Part shown: piece by piece, positions 15,991 through 24,381 of the stretch
Layout of the letters: each line of letters begins with the position of its first letter
How positions within the stretch are numbered: position 1 is the first letter of the stretch
From: Micrococcales bacterium
GTDB lineage: Bacteria; Actinomycetota; Actinomycetes; S36-B12; UBA10799
Reading direction: 5' to 3'
NCBI GenBank assembly: GCA_016703125.1
Contig: JADJCR010000006.1
Location: forward strand, 124,001-188,000
DNA: 64,000 bases
Position numbers and translations under genes: made by a program
Notes under the pieces: model-generated
The model's database searches: none
Seen by the model: only the letters and a program-made list of their open reading frames with translations
What the model was told of the DNA's origin: nothing

Positions 15991-16206
15991 GTGACCAAGA
16001 ACGAATCCGACCTCGACCGCGCCATCCGGGCTGGAATCTCTGTGACCGCGTTGAGCACCGGACTTGCCGTCGGGGGGATCCTGACCCCGGTCGGCGCCAC
16101 CCTGCTCGGAGTGTCTGCCGTCGCAGGTGTCACGGCCGTGACCGGCTACTGCCCGCTGTACACCGTGTTGGGGGTGTCGACCCGCCCGGTCCCAGCCGGC
16201 CAGTGA
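15991..16206 (+). CDS. DUF2892 small membrane protein
   Basis: 71-residue protein from GTG 15991 behind AAGGAG. Two hydrophobic helices (about 17-33 and 36-52) are followed by GYCPLYTVLGVST, the conserved Cys-containing end of DUF2892/YgaP membrane domains. In other genomes such proteins, alone or fused to rhodanese, are induced by sulfane sulfur through CstR. The operator just upstream fits that link. The divergent neighbour is a C-S lyase, which could generate sulfide or thiol products, so a sulfur-handling pair is plausible but inferred. An ATG at 15967 is in frame but has a worse RBS. Confidence 0.75.
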   Translation: MTKNESDLDRAIRAGISVTALSTGLAVGGILTPVGATLLGVSAVAGVTAVTGYCPLYTVLGVSTRPVPAGQ

Positions 16207-16253
16207 CGGCGTAGCGGGAGCCGATGTAGCCACCGCGTGAGCCGCGAGGCGCC

Positions 16254-16277
16254 GTGGCCCCCACTGAAAAGGGCCAC
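16254..16277 (+). terminator. Hairpin after the DUF2892 gene
   Basis: GTGGCCC (16254-16260) pairs with GGGCCAC (16271-16277) around a 10-nt loop, 48 bp past the stop of the DUF2892 gene and before the sensor-kinase gene. There is no T tract, as is usual in very G+C-rich DNA. Confidence 0.45.
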
Positions 16278-16353
16278 ACCCACCCTCTAGCGCCCGGCTG
16301 GTTGTTGCGGGCACAGTAGGGGATGGCGTCGGGACACCTCGCGGGAGGTCGTT

Positions 16354-18540
16354 GTGGTCAACGATCAAAGAGCATCGCGGGTGCTGCAGGCTGGAGGCAT
16401 TCTTCCGGTTCTGTTCGGCGTCGGTTACCTGGTGTGGCGTCTGGTCACCCCTTCCGAGTGCACCTGGCTGACCCCCTCGCCGCAGGACTGGAGTGAGGCC
16501 GGGGTACGGCCATTGACCGACGCGGCCTGCGCGCTGCAACCCGGGACCACAGTGATCGGTGCCCGCGTCGCCGGGGACAGCGCGTTGCTGACCACCGGGT
16601 CGGGTCAGGTCGTGACTTTACCGCTGGACCCGTCGGGTCCGTTGATCACGCAGCGGCTCTCCGAGTCTGTCTGGACCCTGGCATTCGTCGTCGGGTTCTT
16701 CGCGCTCGCCCTCTACGCCTCGTGGCGACGGCCCACCGAGCGTGCGGCGGGCATAGCGGTCGTCATGTCCGGTGCGCTGTTGGGAAGCACGATCATCACC
16801 ATCGTCGGGCTGCCCGCGCATGATGCCTTCGCCGGACCCTCGCGATGGGCCTTCGCCGGCGGCACCTTGCCGATGTACCTGCTGGCGTGGGGAGCGGGAC
16901 TGGCGTGGGCGGCGGTCTTCCCCACTCCCCTGCTGCGGCGTCGGGCATACATGGTCGTGACCGGAGCCTGTCTGGTGCCAGTCACCGCGTGGACACTGGC
17001 TGCACTGCTGCTGGGTGCGACGTCGACAACCTTCACTGGGTGGATGCACTCGGCCATCGTCGTCCAGATGTCCTTGACGGTCACCGCACTCGCCGCCAGC
17101 CTGGCCATCCTCGGAGTCCGGCTGAACTGCAGTTCCCAGGTGGTTCCCGGATCGGTGCCGCGCCAGCAACTGCTCTGGGTCGCCGGCTCCTTCTGCGTAG
17201 CCGCAGTGTTGACGCTGGCATTGTGGATGGTCCCGCAACTGATAGCCGGGCAGAGTCTGTTGCCGCCGGAATTGATAGGTGCCCCCGGTCTGTTCTTCGT
17301 GGCCGGCTTCGGGATCGCCATGGCGCGCTACCGGCTCTTCGACCTCGATGTGGTGCTGGCGCGCACCCTGGTCTATTCCGGGCTCACACTCGCGGCCATC
17401 GTCATGTACCTGTCGACGAGCGCGATCCTCGCCGCGGGCTTCAACGCCCTGGCACCCGGCCAGGTGGCGGTGATCGGCGCGCTGCTCGTAGCCATCATTG
17501 TCAATCCCGTCCGGGTAAGGCTGGAACGCTCGGTCAACCGGGTCTTCTACGGAGATCGCGACGAACCCTATGCGGCCCTGAGCCGCGTCGCGGAGGGCAT
17601 CACTGACAGAGGCGCCCCTGACGCCAAAGTGGCCTATGACATCCGGAGGGCCTTGCGGGCTCCCTTCGTCGTCATCACCGACCGGCAGGGCCGGGCCATC
17701 GCGTCGGGCGACCCGGCCGCTGTGGCCAATGGCTGCGTCGAGTTCGCCGCGCACCATGCAGGTCAGGATGAAGGCGCGCTGCAAGTGGCGGCGCGAGGGG
17801 CCGGTGAACGCTTCTCCGGTACGGAGCGCCGGTTGCTGGCCGACATCGCCCGGCAGATCGGTGCCGGGCTGCACGAGCAGAGACTGGTCCTGCAGTTGCA
17901 GCAGTCGCGCGAGCGCATCGTGGTGGCTCGCGAGGAGGAGCGCCGCGCGCTGCGACGCACCCTCCACGACGAGGTCGGACCTACCATGGCGGCCCTGTCC
18001 CTGCGGGCCGAAACCGTGCGCCGGAACATCACTCGGTCCGGTGCCGGCTCGTCGGACATCGACCCGGTGCTCTCCAGCATGTCCGCTGACGCGTCGCAGG
18101 CCGCCGAGGTCCTGCGCAAACTCGCCTACAACCTGCGGCCCCCCGCATTGGACGAATACGGGCTTGAAGCAGCGCTGCGACGCTACACACAGTCGGTGCA
18201 GGATCCGGTCGTCTCGTTCGTCGCCGACGGCCCGCTGACCACCGTACCCATGAGTGCGGCTGTGGAGGCTGCGTTGTACCGGATCGCCGTCGCCGCGGTG
18301 ACCAACGCTTCCCGGCACGCTCATGCCTGCGCCTGTACCGTGCACCTGTCGGTCTCCTCGGACTGCGTGCGCCTGACCGTCACCGACGATGGGCGCGGCC
18401 TGCCAGCGAACGCAGTCAAGGGAGTGGGCATCCTGAGCATGCAGGAACGTGCGGCGGAACTCGGTGGGTCGTGCACCGTGTCGAACGCATCGCCGGGGAC
18501 CAGGGTGTGTGCCCAGATCCCGGTCGGGGGTGCCACATGA
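16354..18540 (+). CDS. Membrane sensor histidine kinase, NarL-type (HisKA_3)
   Basis: 728-residue two-component sensor from GTG 16354 with GGGAGG RBS. The first helix (about 12-30) is followed by an extracytoplasmic loop of about 75 residues containing two cysteines, then about seven further helices to residue 385. A GAF-like region (about 405-510) precedes the dimerisation helix ARLEEERRALRRTLHDEVG-like segment (in the sequence VVAREEERRALRRTLHDEVG), which carries the phospho-accepting His. The HATPase_c domain shows the N box (AAVTNASRHAH) and DDGRGLP plus GVGILSMQERA. Its stop overlaps the response regulator start by 4 bp. It lies upstream of the multicopper oxidase operon, so sensing of metal or envelope redox stress is a fair guess only. 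Confidence 0.8.
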   Translation: MVNDQRASRVLQAGGILPVLFGVGYLVWRLVTPSECTWLTPSPQDWSEAGVRPLTDAACALQPGTTVIGARVAGDSALLTTGSGQVVTLPLDPSGPLITQRLSESVWTLAFVVGFFALALYASWRRPTERAAGIAVVMSGALLGSTIITIVGLPAHDAFAGPSRWAFAGGTLPMYLLAWGAGLAWAAVFPTPLLRRRAYMVVTGACLVPVTAWTLAALLLGATSTTFTGWMHSAIVVQMSLTVTALAASLAILGVRLNCSSQVVPGSVPRQQLLWVAGSFCVAAVLTLALWMVPQLIAGQSLLPPELIGAPGLFFVAGFGIAMARYRLFDLDVVLARTLVYSGLTLAAIVMYLSTSAILAAGFNALAPGQVAVIGALLVAIIVNPVRVRLERSVNRVFYGDRDEPYAALSRVAEGITDRGAPDAKVAYDIRRALRAPFVVITDRQGRAIASGDPAAVANGCVEFAAHHAGQDEGALQVAARGAGERFSGTERRLLADIARQIGAGLHEQRLVLQLQQSRERIVVAREEERRALRRTLHDEVGPTMAALSLRAETVRRNITRSGAGSSDIDPVLSSMSADASQAAEVLRKLAYNLRPPALDEYGLEAALRRYTQSVQDPVVSFVADGPLTTVPMSAAVEAALYRIAVAAVTNASRHAHACACTVHLSVSSDCVRLTVTDDGRGLPANAVKGVGILSMQERAAELGGSCTVSNASPGTRVCAQIPVGGAT

Positions 18541-19190
18541 ACGACACACCCCCGCGGCGCCTCCGGGTTGTGATCGCCGACGACCATCCGGTGTACCGGG
18601 AGGGGCTCGCCGGGCTCATCGGCACCGAGGAAGGTCTCGAAGTCGTCGGCCAGGCCATGAACGGAGCTGAGGCGATCGAATTCGTGGCCACGCTCCAACC
18701 GGACCTCCTGGTGCTCGATATCGAGATGCCCCAGGTCGACGGGATGGCGGCGCTGCACGAACTGTCCTCGCGCGCGCCGCGTACCGCTGTGCTGGTGCTG
18801 AGCATGTACGGCAACGACGATGCCGTGTTCGAGGCGATGAAAGCCGGGGCGCGGGGCTACCTGGTGAAATCCGCGGACCCCGGGCAGATTCTGCGCGCCA
18901 TCCGGACGGTCGCCGACGGCGGCGTCGTTCTCTCCGCAGCACTGGGCGAGCGGATGTCCGACTGGTTCACGACGCTGCAGCAGGAACACGGACCCCTGTC
19001 GCAGTTGACCCCTCGTGAGCGGGAGGTCCTGAACCTGATGTGCCGCGGCCGCGACAACAGCGCGATTGCCGCGGCACTCGGCATCAGTCCGAAGACGGTG
19101 CGCAACGTCGTGTCATCGATCTTCACCAAACTCGGCGTCGCCCATCGAGCCGACGCCATCGCCAAGGCCCGGGAGGGCCGCAACAGCTGA
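18537..19190 (+). CDS. Response regulator, NarL/FixJ family
   Basis: 217-residue DNA-binding response regulator that starts with ATG 18537, overlapping the kinase stop (ATGA). The receiver domain carries the acidic pair in VVIADDHPV, the phospho-acceptor Asp in LLVLDIEMPQVDG, the Thr/Ser switch in VLVLSMYG and the Lys in GYLVKSAD. The C-terminal LuxR-type helix-turn-helix reads LTPREREVLNLMCRGRDNSAIAAALGISPKTVRNVVSSIF. It is partner to the preceding sensor. The oxidase operon 270 bp downstream is the nearest likely target. Confidence 0.85.
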   Translation: MNDTPPRRLRVVIADDHPVYREGLAGLIGTEEGLEVVGQAMNGAEAIEFVATLQPDLLVLDIEMPQVDGMAALHELSSRAPRTAVLVLSMYGNDDAVFEAMKAGARGYLVKSADPGQILRAIRTVADGGVVLSAALGERMSDWFTTLQQEHGPLSQLTPREREVLNLMCRGRDNSAIAAALGISPKTVRNVVSSIFTKLGVAHRADAIAKAREGRNS

Positions 19191-19228
19191 ACCCGCGTAT
19201 CGCCGGCCCGGGCAGTGCGCGCCAGGCG

Positions 19229-19305
19229 CGAGGTTGGAGAACCTGGACCAGGTTGGAGAACCCACGCGTGGATCCTCCAACCTCGTGCACAGACTCCAAC
19301 CTGGT
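19229..19305. repeat. Interleaved double inverted repeat after the response regulator gene
   Basis: Four arms alternate: CGAGGTTGGAG (19229-19239), ACCAGGTTGGAG (19247-19258), CTCCAACCTCG (19275-19285) and CTCCAACCTGGT (19294-19305). Arm 1 matches arm 3 over 11 bp and arm 2 matches arm 4 over 12 bp, so the two stems interlock (pseudoknot geometry) unless arms 2 and 3 pair. A related element lies at 41163-41210. The gap 19191-19460 holds no other recognisable feature. Confidence 0.75.
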
Positions 19306-19460
19306 GAATCCGGGCCCTCCGCTGCGCGCCCGTTGAAGTCCTGAGCACCATATTGCCCGGGCCGGACGGGACAACGCCCATGACACCCGGGACGGATCGG
19401 CGCCATCGTGGGCCCATTGCCGGAATCCGTATCCGGCATCGGAAGGTGAAGGGGTGTCTG

Positions 19461-19940
19461 GTGCGTAAGGCATATCAAGTGATCGCGTGGGTCATCTGCG
19501 CACTGGTCGTAGTGCAGGCCGGTGCCATGGCTCTGGCCGTATCCGGAGAATCCAAGTTCATCGACGAGGGCGGGGTCATCGACAAAGCACTCGTGGAGGC
19601 GGCCCAGGAAGGTGGGGAATCACCGTTCGCCGAGGTGATCGGATTCATGATCCACGGCATGAACGGCATGATGCTGCTGCCCCTGGTCGCCCTGATCTTC
19701 CTGGGGGTGTCGTTCGGAGCCGGTTTCGCGGGGGCGCGGATGTGGGCGGGAATCGTGCTGCTGCTGATCGCCGTGCAGATCTTCATGGGCCTATCCGCCA
19801 GCGGGATGCCCATTCTTGGCCTCTTGCACGGGATGAACGCCCTGTTCATCTTTGCTGCGGCGATGTACGCGGCGCGCCTGGCCGGGAAGCTGGAAACCCC
19901 GGTGGGCACGACGCCTGCAACCATCACGCAGTCGGCGTAA
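19461..19940 (+). CDS. Four-helix membrane protein, DUF6220-like
   Basis: 159-residue protein starting at GTG 19461 (VRKAYQVIAWVICALVVVQ). Four hydrophobic helices, with a soluble loop of about 35 residues after helix 1. Histidines sit at helix ends (GFMIHGMNGMM and GLLHGMNALF), a pattern like the small membrane proteins of the DUF6220 group and of heme-binding b-type bundles. No function is established. First gene of the oxidase operon, 12 bp before the next start. The frame extends upstream to 19353 but this start is next to a GGTGAAGGGG RBS. Confidence 0.6.
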   Translation: MRKAYQVIAWVICALVVVQAGAMALAVSGESKFIDEGGVIDKALVEAAQEGGESPFAEVIGFMIHGMNGMMLLPLVALIFLGVSFGAGFAGARMWAGIVLLLIAVQIFMGLSASGMPILGLLHGMNALFIFAAAMYAARLAGKLETPVGTTPATITQSA

Positions 19941-19952
19941 CTGGAGCAGCCC

Positions 19953-21470
19953 GTGACCCCTCTGGAGCCGGATTCGGAGTCCACGGCCGGCTTCCAGGGG
20001 CTCGGGCAGGTGCGCCCCAAGACGCTGATACCCGCCGTGATCGGCCTGGCCGTGGTGGCGGTCGTCGCGGGCGTGTGGTTCAGCAGCCGGCTCCCGGCAG
20101 CGTACAGCGTCACGTCCATGGGCAGCGTCGACACCGGCGGGGCGCCGATGGCGGGACACCAGCACGGCACCGGGCCCGACGGGGCTCCAGGGATCAGCCT
20201 CACCAGCCTCGTGGCCGATCCGGACCGGGCTGCGGACGTCGTGGTGGACCTGCATGCCGGCCAGGGCATCGTACGGCTGGCCGATGGCCGTGAGATCGAG
20301 GGCTTCACGCTCAACGGCACGTCGCCCGGGCCCACCATCGAGGCGGTCCAGGGCCAGCTCGTCGAAGTCCGCGTCCACAACGACAACGTGCGCGATGGGA
20401 TGACTCTGCATTGGCACGGCGTGGACGTCCCGAACGCAGCCGACGGGGTGGCCGGTGTCACCCAGGACGCCATCCCCCCGGGCGGTGACCACGTCTACCG
20501 CTTCGTCGCGCAGGACACCGGCACGTATTGGTATCACTCGCACCAGGTGTCCCACGCGCAGACTCTCGGCGGGCTCTTCGGCGCGCTGGTCGTGCGCCCT
20601 CGGGGCCAAGATACGTCCGACACGGTCGCCCTCCTGCACACCTACGCAGGGGTCCGCACCATCAACGGGCGCGCCGGGGAGAGCCGGGTGCCCGCCGAGG
20701 CGGGCGACTCCGTGCGGGTCCGGGTCGTCAACACCGACCCCGGGCCGGCGCCCGTGTGGGTTGCCGGGGCACCCTTCCAGGTGGTGGCCGTCGACGGCCG
20801 GGATCTCAACGGCCCCGACGTCGTCGAAGGCGAGTCGGTCCTGGTCACCGCCGGCGGACGCGCCGATCTGGAGATCCGCGTGCCTGACACGGGGGCCGCG
20901 CGGGTGGAGGTCGCGGGCGCATCCCTACTCGTGGGCGATGGCCCGGCCCCGACAGTGCCCGCCCCGAGGCAACAAGTGGACTTCCTGACCTACGGCGACC
21001 CGGCCGCCGAGCAGACCGGCTTCGATCCTTACACCCCCGACCGGCGGTATCGGTACGACATCGATCGGCGTCCAGGGCTGCTGGACGGCAAGCCCGGCAT
21101 GTGGTGGACCGTCAACGGACACATGTACCCGGACATGCCGATGTTCATGATCCGCGAGGGCGAGGTGGGCCAGTTCACGATCACGAACGCCAGCGGCGAG
21201 GTGCATCCCATGCACCTACACGGCCATCACATGCTCGTCCTGTCCCGCGACGGTCAGCCGTCGACCGGCAGTCCCTGGTGGGTGGACTCCCTCAATGTGG
21301 AGAACGGCGAGACGTACGAGGTCGCCTTCCTCGCCGACAACCCCGGGATCTGGATGGACCATTGCCACAACCTTCCGCATGCAGCCCAGGGCCTGACGGC
21401 GCATCTGATGTACGAGGGCGTGGCGACCCCCTTCGTGATCCGTGGGCAGCACGATAACGAACCAGAATGA
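19953..21470 (+). CDS. Multicopper oxidase
   Basis: 505-residue membrane-anchored copper oxidase. An N-terminal helix at about 27-44 (LIPAVIGLAVVAVVAGVWFSS) acts as anchor or signal. Copper ligands occur in the expected four clusters: HWHGVDVPN, WYHSHQ, HPMHLHGHHM and DHCHNLPHAAQG, i.e. type 1, 2 and 3 sites complete. The last cluster HCHNLPHAAQGL resembles copper-resistance and metallo-oxidases (CopA/CueO-like or laccase-like) that oxidise Cu(I), Mn or phenols outside the cell. GTG 19953 has GGAG as RBS. It is cotranscribed with three small membrane proteins and follows a two-component system. Confidence 0.85.
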   Translation: MTPLEPDSESTAGFQGLGQVRPKTLIPAVIGLAVVAVVAGVWFSSRLPAAYSVTSMGSVDTGGAPMAGHQHGTGPDGAPGISLTSLVADPDRAADVVVDLHAGQGIVRLADGREIEGFTLNGTSPGPTIEAVQGQLVEVRVHNDNVRDGMTLHWHGVDVPNAADGVAGVTQDAIPPGGDHVYRFVAQDTGTYWYHSHQVSHAQTLGGLFGALVVRPRGQDTSDTVALLHTYAGVRTINGRAGESRVPAEAGDSVRVRVVNTDPGPAPVWVAGAPFQVVAVDGRDLNGPDVVEGESVLVTAGGRADLEIRVPDTGAARVEVAGASLLVGDGPAPTVPAPRQQVDFLTYGDPAAEQTGFDPYTPDRRYRYDIDRRPGLLDGKPGMWWTVNGHMYPDMPMFMIREGEVGQFTITNASGEVHPMHLHGHHMLVLSRDGQPSTGSPWWVDSLNVENGETYEVAFLADNPGIWMDHCHNLPHAAQGLTAHLMYEGVATPFVIRGQHDNEPE

Positions 21471-21478
21471 GGGAACTG

Positions 21479-22147
21479 ATGTCGACGACCGAGGCGCGCA
21501 CTGATCTGTCCGGCGCCGACGAACACATACGGCGCCGTGTCGAACGCTGGGCACTGGTCGCCGGGGTGACCGGCTGCACCGCCAACGGCCTGCTGCTGGC
21601 GCTGTGGACGGTGGCCCTGCCCGGCAACCACTCCTACGACTGGACCGGGCCGGCCAACGACGTCGTCGGGGCGGTTTCGACCGTGGCGATGATCCCGATG
21701 GCCATGGGCGTGAGCGACCTCCTGCGCCGGCCCGGCCGGCTACCGCTGCTCACCGGCGCGCTCATCGGGGGCAACTGCGCCCTTGCCTGCGCCTCCGTGC
21801 TGCTGGTGGCGCAGGTGATCCCGTTCGAGGTCCAAGCAGTAGTCGCGATCCCCGTGATCCTGGCGCAGTTCGCATGGCTGCGCAGCGCGGGGCGCTGGGG
21901 TCGACTGACCCGTCGGCTGCCCGGCCGGCTCGGCCGCGTCGGCGAGTTCGCGGGCACTGCCGCGCTCGCCGCGGTCCCTCTGGTGGGTTTCGCCGCGCTG
22001 ATGCCCCGCGGCTCGACGGCCCAGTACGTCATCGGCGTACCGGGGGCGGCCCTGGGCCTCGCAGCCTTCGCCGTGTTTCCGGTCTGGCAGATCGCCCTGT
22101 CACGGGCGATGGGTCAACCCGACCGGACGCGGTCACGGGAGGGCTGA
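21479..22147 (+). CDS. Membrane protein of unknown function in the oxidase operon
   Basis: 222-residue protein with about six hydrophobic helices and a charged N-terminus (STTEARTDLSGADEHIRRRVERW). ATG 21479 follows GAGGGA; a second ATG at 21467 overlaps the oxidase stop. Its stop shares a base with the next start (TGATG). I do not recognise a family. Its place between a copper oxidase and another membrane protein suggests a membrane complex or a metal/quinone-related role, but no metal-binding motif is evident. Confidence 0.6.
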   Translation: MSTTEARTDLSGADEHIRRRVERWALVAGVTGCTANGLLLALWTVALPGNHSYDWTGPANDVVGAVSTVAMIPMAMGVSDLLRRPGRLPLLTGALIGGNCALACASVLLVAQVIPFEVQAVVAIPVILAQFAWLRSAGRWGRLTRRLPGRLGRVGEFAGTAALAAVPLVGFAALMPRGSTAQYVIGVPGAALGLAAFAVFPVWQIALSRAMGQPDRTRSREG

Positions 22148-22701
22148 TGGCCGACACCACCGCCGCCACAGCACTGATCGCCGGTTCGGCGACCTTCATC
22201 GCCGGGGCGGCGATCGGGGTGCCGCGGGTGTTCACCGAACCCGATCGTGAACAGAAGTGGCGCCTGCTCTCCGAACACCTCCTGTGGTGGCGGCTGAGCC
22301 AACCGCTCTACGCCCTCGGCGCTCTGCTGGCCGCCCTCGGCGTCGGCGCCCTCGCCGCCAGCGGCCACGCCGCCGCCCGAGCCTGGCTTGCCGTGTCCTG
22401 CGCACTGCTCGTCGTGGGGGCGCTGGCCTGGTCGTGGTCGGTGTACCGCAGGGCAGTGGATCCGCGCGAGTTCGCGATGGGACGCCTTCCGGGTTGGCCC
22501 TTCGCCGCCTACATCTGGTCGACCTTCGCCGGCCTGGGCCTACTGGGCGTCGGACTGCTCCTCGGGGACTGGCCCGACTGGCTGGGCTGGTTCACTCTCG
22601 CGGCCGACGCCCTCTTCGCAGTGGCGTACGTCCGCTTCGGGGACCTGCCGCCGTTCGCCTTCTACCTGCTGTTCCTGGTCGTGGGCTTCACAGTCGCGTG
22701 A
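22147..22701 (+). CDS. Membrane protein of unknown function, last gene of the oxidase operon
   Basis: 184-residue protein with an N-terminal helix containing GAAIGVPRVFTEPDREQKWRLL and four more helices. WWRLSQPLYALGALL and YRRAVDPREFAMGRLPGWPF are conspicuous aromatic/charged stretches in loops. Start and stop codons overlap with the previous gene, showing coupling. Family not recognised. The gene ends 12 bp before a convergent hydrolase gene. Confidence 0.6.
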   Translation: MADTTAATALIAGSATFIAGAAIGVPRVFTEPDREQKWRLLSEHLLWWRLSQPLYALGALLAALGVGALAASGHAAARAWLAVSCALLVVGALAWSWSVYRRAVDPREFAMGRLPGWPFAAYIWSTFAGLGLLGVGLLLGDWPDWLGWFTLAADALFAVAYVRFGDLPPFAFYLLFLVVGFTVA

Positions 22702-22713
22702 GCGGGGGGCCGC

Positions 22714-24235
22714 TCATGAGTCCGCGGTCTGCGCGAGCACCGTGTTCACCATGTAGTCGATGAACTCGTCGGGCTGCTCCCACATGGGGCGGTGTCCCGA
22801 GGTGTCCAGCACCTCGAGGTCCTTGATCGGCGCATCGATCATCGGGTACCACTCGGCGAAGGGCTCCGCGCGCCCATCCGCCTCGTGGGCGCCTTGAACG
22901 AAGAACATGGGGACGGCGAAGCCGGTGGCCGACGTCCGGAAGTCGATCTCCTGCAGCTGCGGATACAGCGCGGCGAACGTGTCCATGAACGCACCGAGAA
23001 CATGCACCTGGTCGATCAGGGCGTACTCCTCGACGAGCAGGTTCTCCGACATCTGACCGGCGCCTTCGGAGTTCGCGCTGTGGTCGTACGGATAGACGTC
23101 CTGCTCATGGGACAGGGCGGCCTCGTAGCGCAACATGGCTTCGTAGGGCGGCGGGCCGGCATCGACGAGTTCGGTGGCCAGGTCGTCCCTGCCCGTCCGT
23201 GCCGCCCATGCCAGCGTGTCCTCGTAGAAGATCCGGTCGGTGGCCAGTTGGCTGACCATCTGGCCGGTCCCGATGAATGCCCGATAGAGATCGGGCTGTT
23301 GCTGGACGGCCAGTACTCCCAGAGTCGTCCCCCAGGACTGCCCCAGCAAGTAGATGGCATCCTGCCCGAAGCGGTCGCGCAGGTAGTTGGTGACCGCGAT
23401 CGTGTCGGCGACGTAGCCGTCCACACTGACGGTCGCGGTCGGGTCCAACTCCTCGTACGCAGTGCCCGCCCCGCGCTGATCCCAGGTGACGACCGTGAAG
23501 TGACGTTCGAGGTCAGGGAGGTGGCGACGCATGGCGCCCAACTCCGCCCGCCCGGGCCACCGGCGAGGAAGAGGAGGACCGGGTTGTCCGTGCTGACACC
23601 GCGGATCAACAACCTCGCATCGTGACCCCCCACATCCACGCTGGTGAGCTCCGCGACCGAACCGGGCACCACCTGCCCGTCCGCCCCCAGTACCGGCGCG
23701 GTCGTCGCAGGTCGCAGCAAGCCAGCGATCACCGCAAGCAGCGCCAGTCCCGCGACGACAACTCCGAGCCGCCCCACGGCCACCTTCCACCCACCTGACG
23801 TCCGCTCCCGGACAATGCCCGCGCCCAGCGCCGCGCCGATGACCATCGGCAACAGGGTCAGCAGGGCGTGGAATCCCCGGCCCGTGATCACCGCGATAGC
23901 TCCGTAGGTGCTCAGGTGGATCCATCGACCATCGGACCTTCGACACCCATCCGGGTCAGTTCGAAGACCGCGACGAAGATCACCGGCGCGAGTGCCATCG
24001 CCCAGAGGCTGCGCACCAGGATTCCCGCCAGCGCCCCGACCCCCCCACTGACCAGGATCGATGCGATGGCGGCGGTGGTCGTCAGCGGCCCGCGCGGCAT
24101 CCACCACCCGGCGGCCACCGCCCATGTCGTCGTGACGATGATGGCGGCCGGCACTGACACGCGGCGATCAGGGCCTTGCTCGGCCAGGCCCACGACTGCC
24201 GGCTCTTCGATGATGTGTTGCTGGTTCGTCCTCAT
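22714..24235 (-). CDS. Membrane-anchored alpha/beta hydrolase (proline iminopeptidase-like), two frameshifts
   Basis: If two missing bases are restored (near 23915 and 23560) the gene encodes about 507 residues. The N-terminal part has roughly five hydrophobic helices (SVPAAIIVTTTWAVAAGWW to LALLAVIAGLL). It is followed by a catalytic domain LLFLAGGPGG, WDQRGAGTAYEELDPTATVS, nucleophile GQSWGTTLG, and the terminal LEVLDTSGHRPMWEQP with the histidine. These are hallmarks of prolyl aminopeptidase-like S33 hydrolases. The span is 3n+1, as expected for two one-base deletions. At 23560 a GGG run would need one more G. It is divergent from a two-component system that may control it. Confidence 0.7.
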
Positions 24236-24308
24236 GATGCGACTCCCTCCACTTCCACAGTGCTCTTGCGCGACTGTCCGGACATCCCCCCGAACGCTCG
24301 GATCTCAT

Positions 24309-24340
24309 GTCCCCCCGCGGGGTACCCGCGGTCCCCCCGC
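24309..24340. promoter_or_regulatory. Direct repeat GTCCCCCCGC, 22-bp spacing, in the divergent promoter gap
   Basis: Two identical 10-mers start at 24309 and 24331, two helical turns apart, within a region rich in self-complementary C/G runs. The site lies between the membrane hydrolase (starting 24235, minus) and the sensor kinase (24382, plus). It is a candidate response-regulator binding site. No factor can be named. Confidence 0.4.
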
Positions 24341-24369
24341 AGGGGGACGGAGGGACCCCGTCGCGGCGG

Positions 24370-24375
24370 TAGTGT
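24370..24375 (+). promoter_or_regulatory. -10 box for leaderless sensor-kinase transcript
   Basis: TAGTGT is followed after 6 nt by GTG 24382. There is no properly spaced RBS, so transcription probably begins at the start codon. Confidence 0.45.
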
Positions 24376-24381
24376 GAGGCG

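Noticed and set aside
15898..16539. N-terminal extension of the MalY/PatB-like gene
   Set aside because: The extra 200 residues lack similarity, cross the DUF2892 gene and its operator, and no RBS precedes the distal start.
16618..18549. 643-codon minus-strand open frame antisense to the sensor kinase
   Set aside because: Repetitive His/Gly/Arg/Asp-rich translation with no domain; the plus strand carries all kinase motifs.
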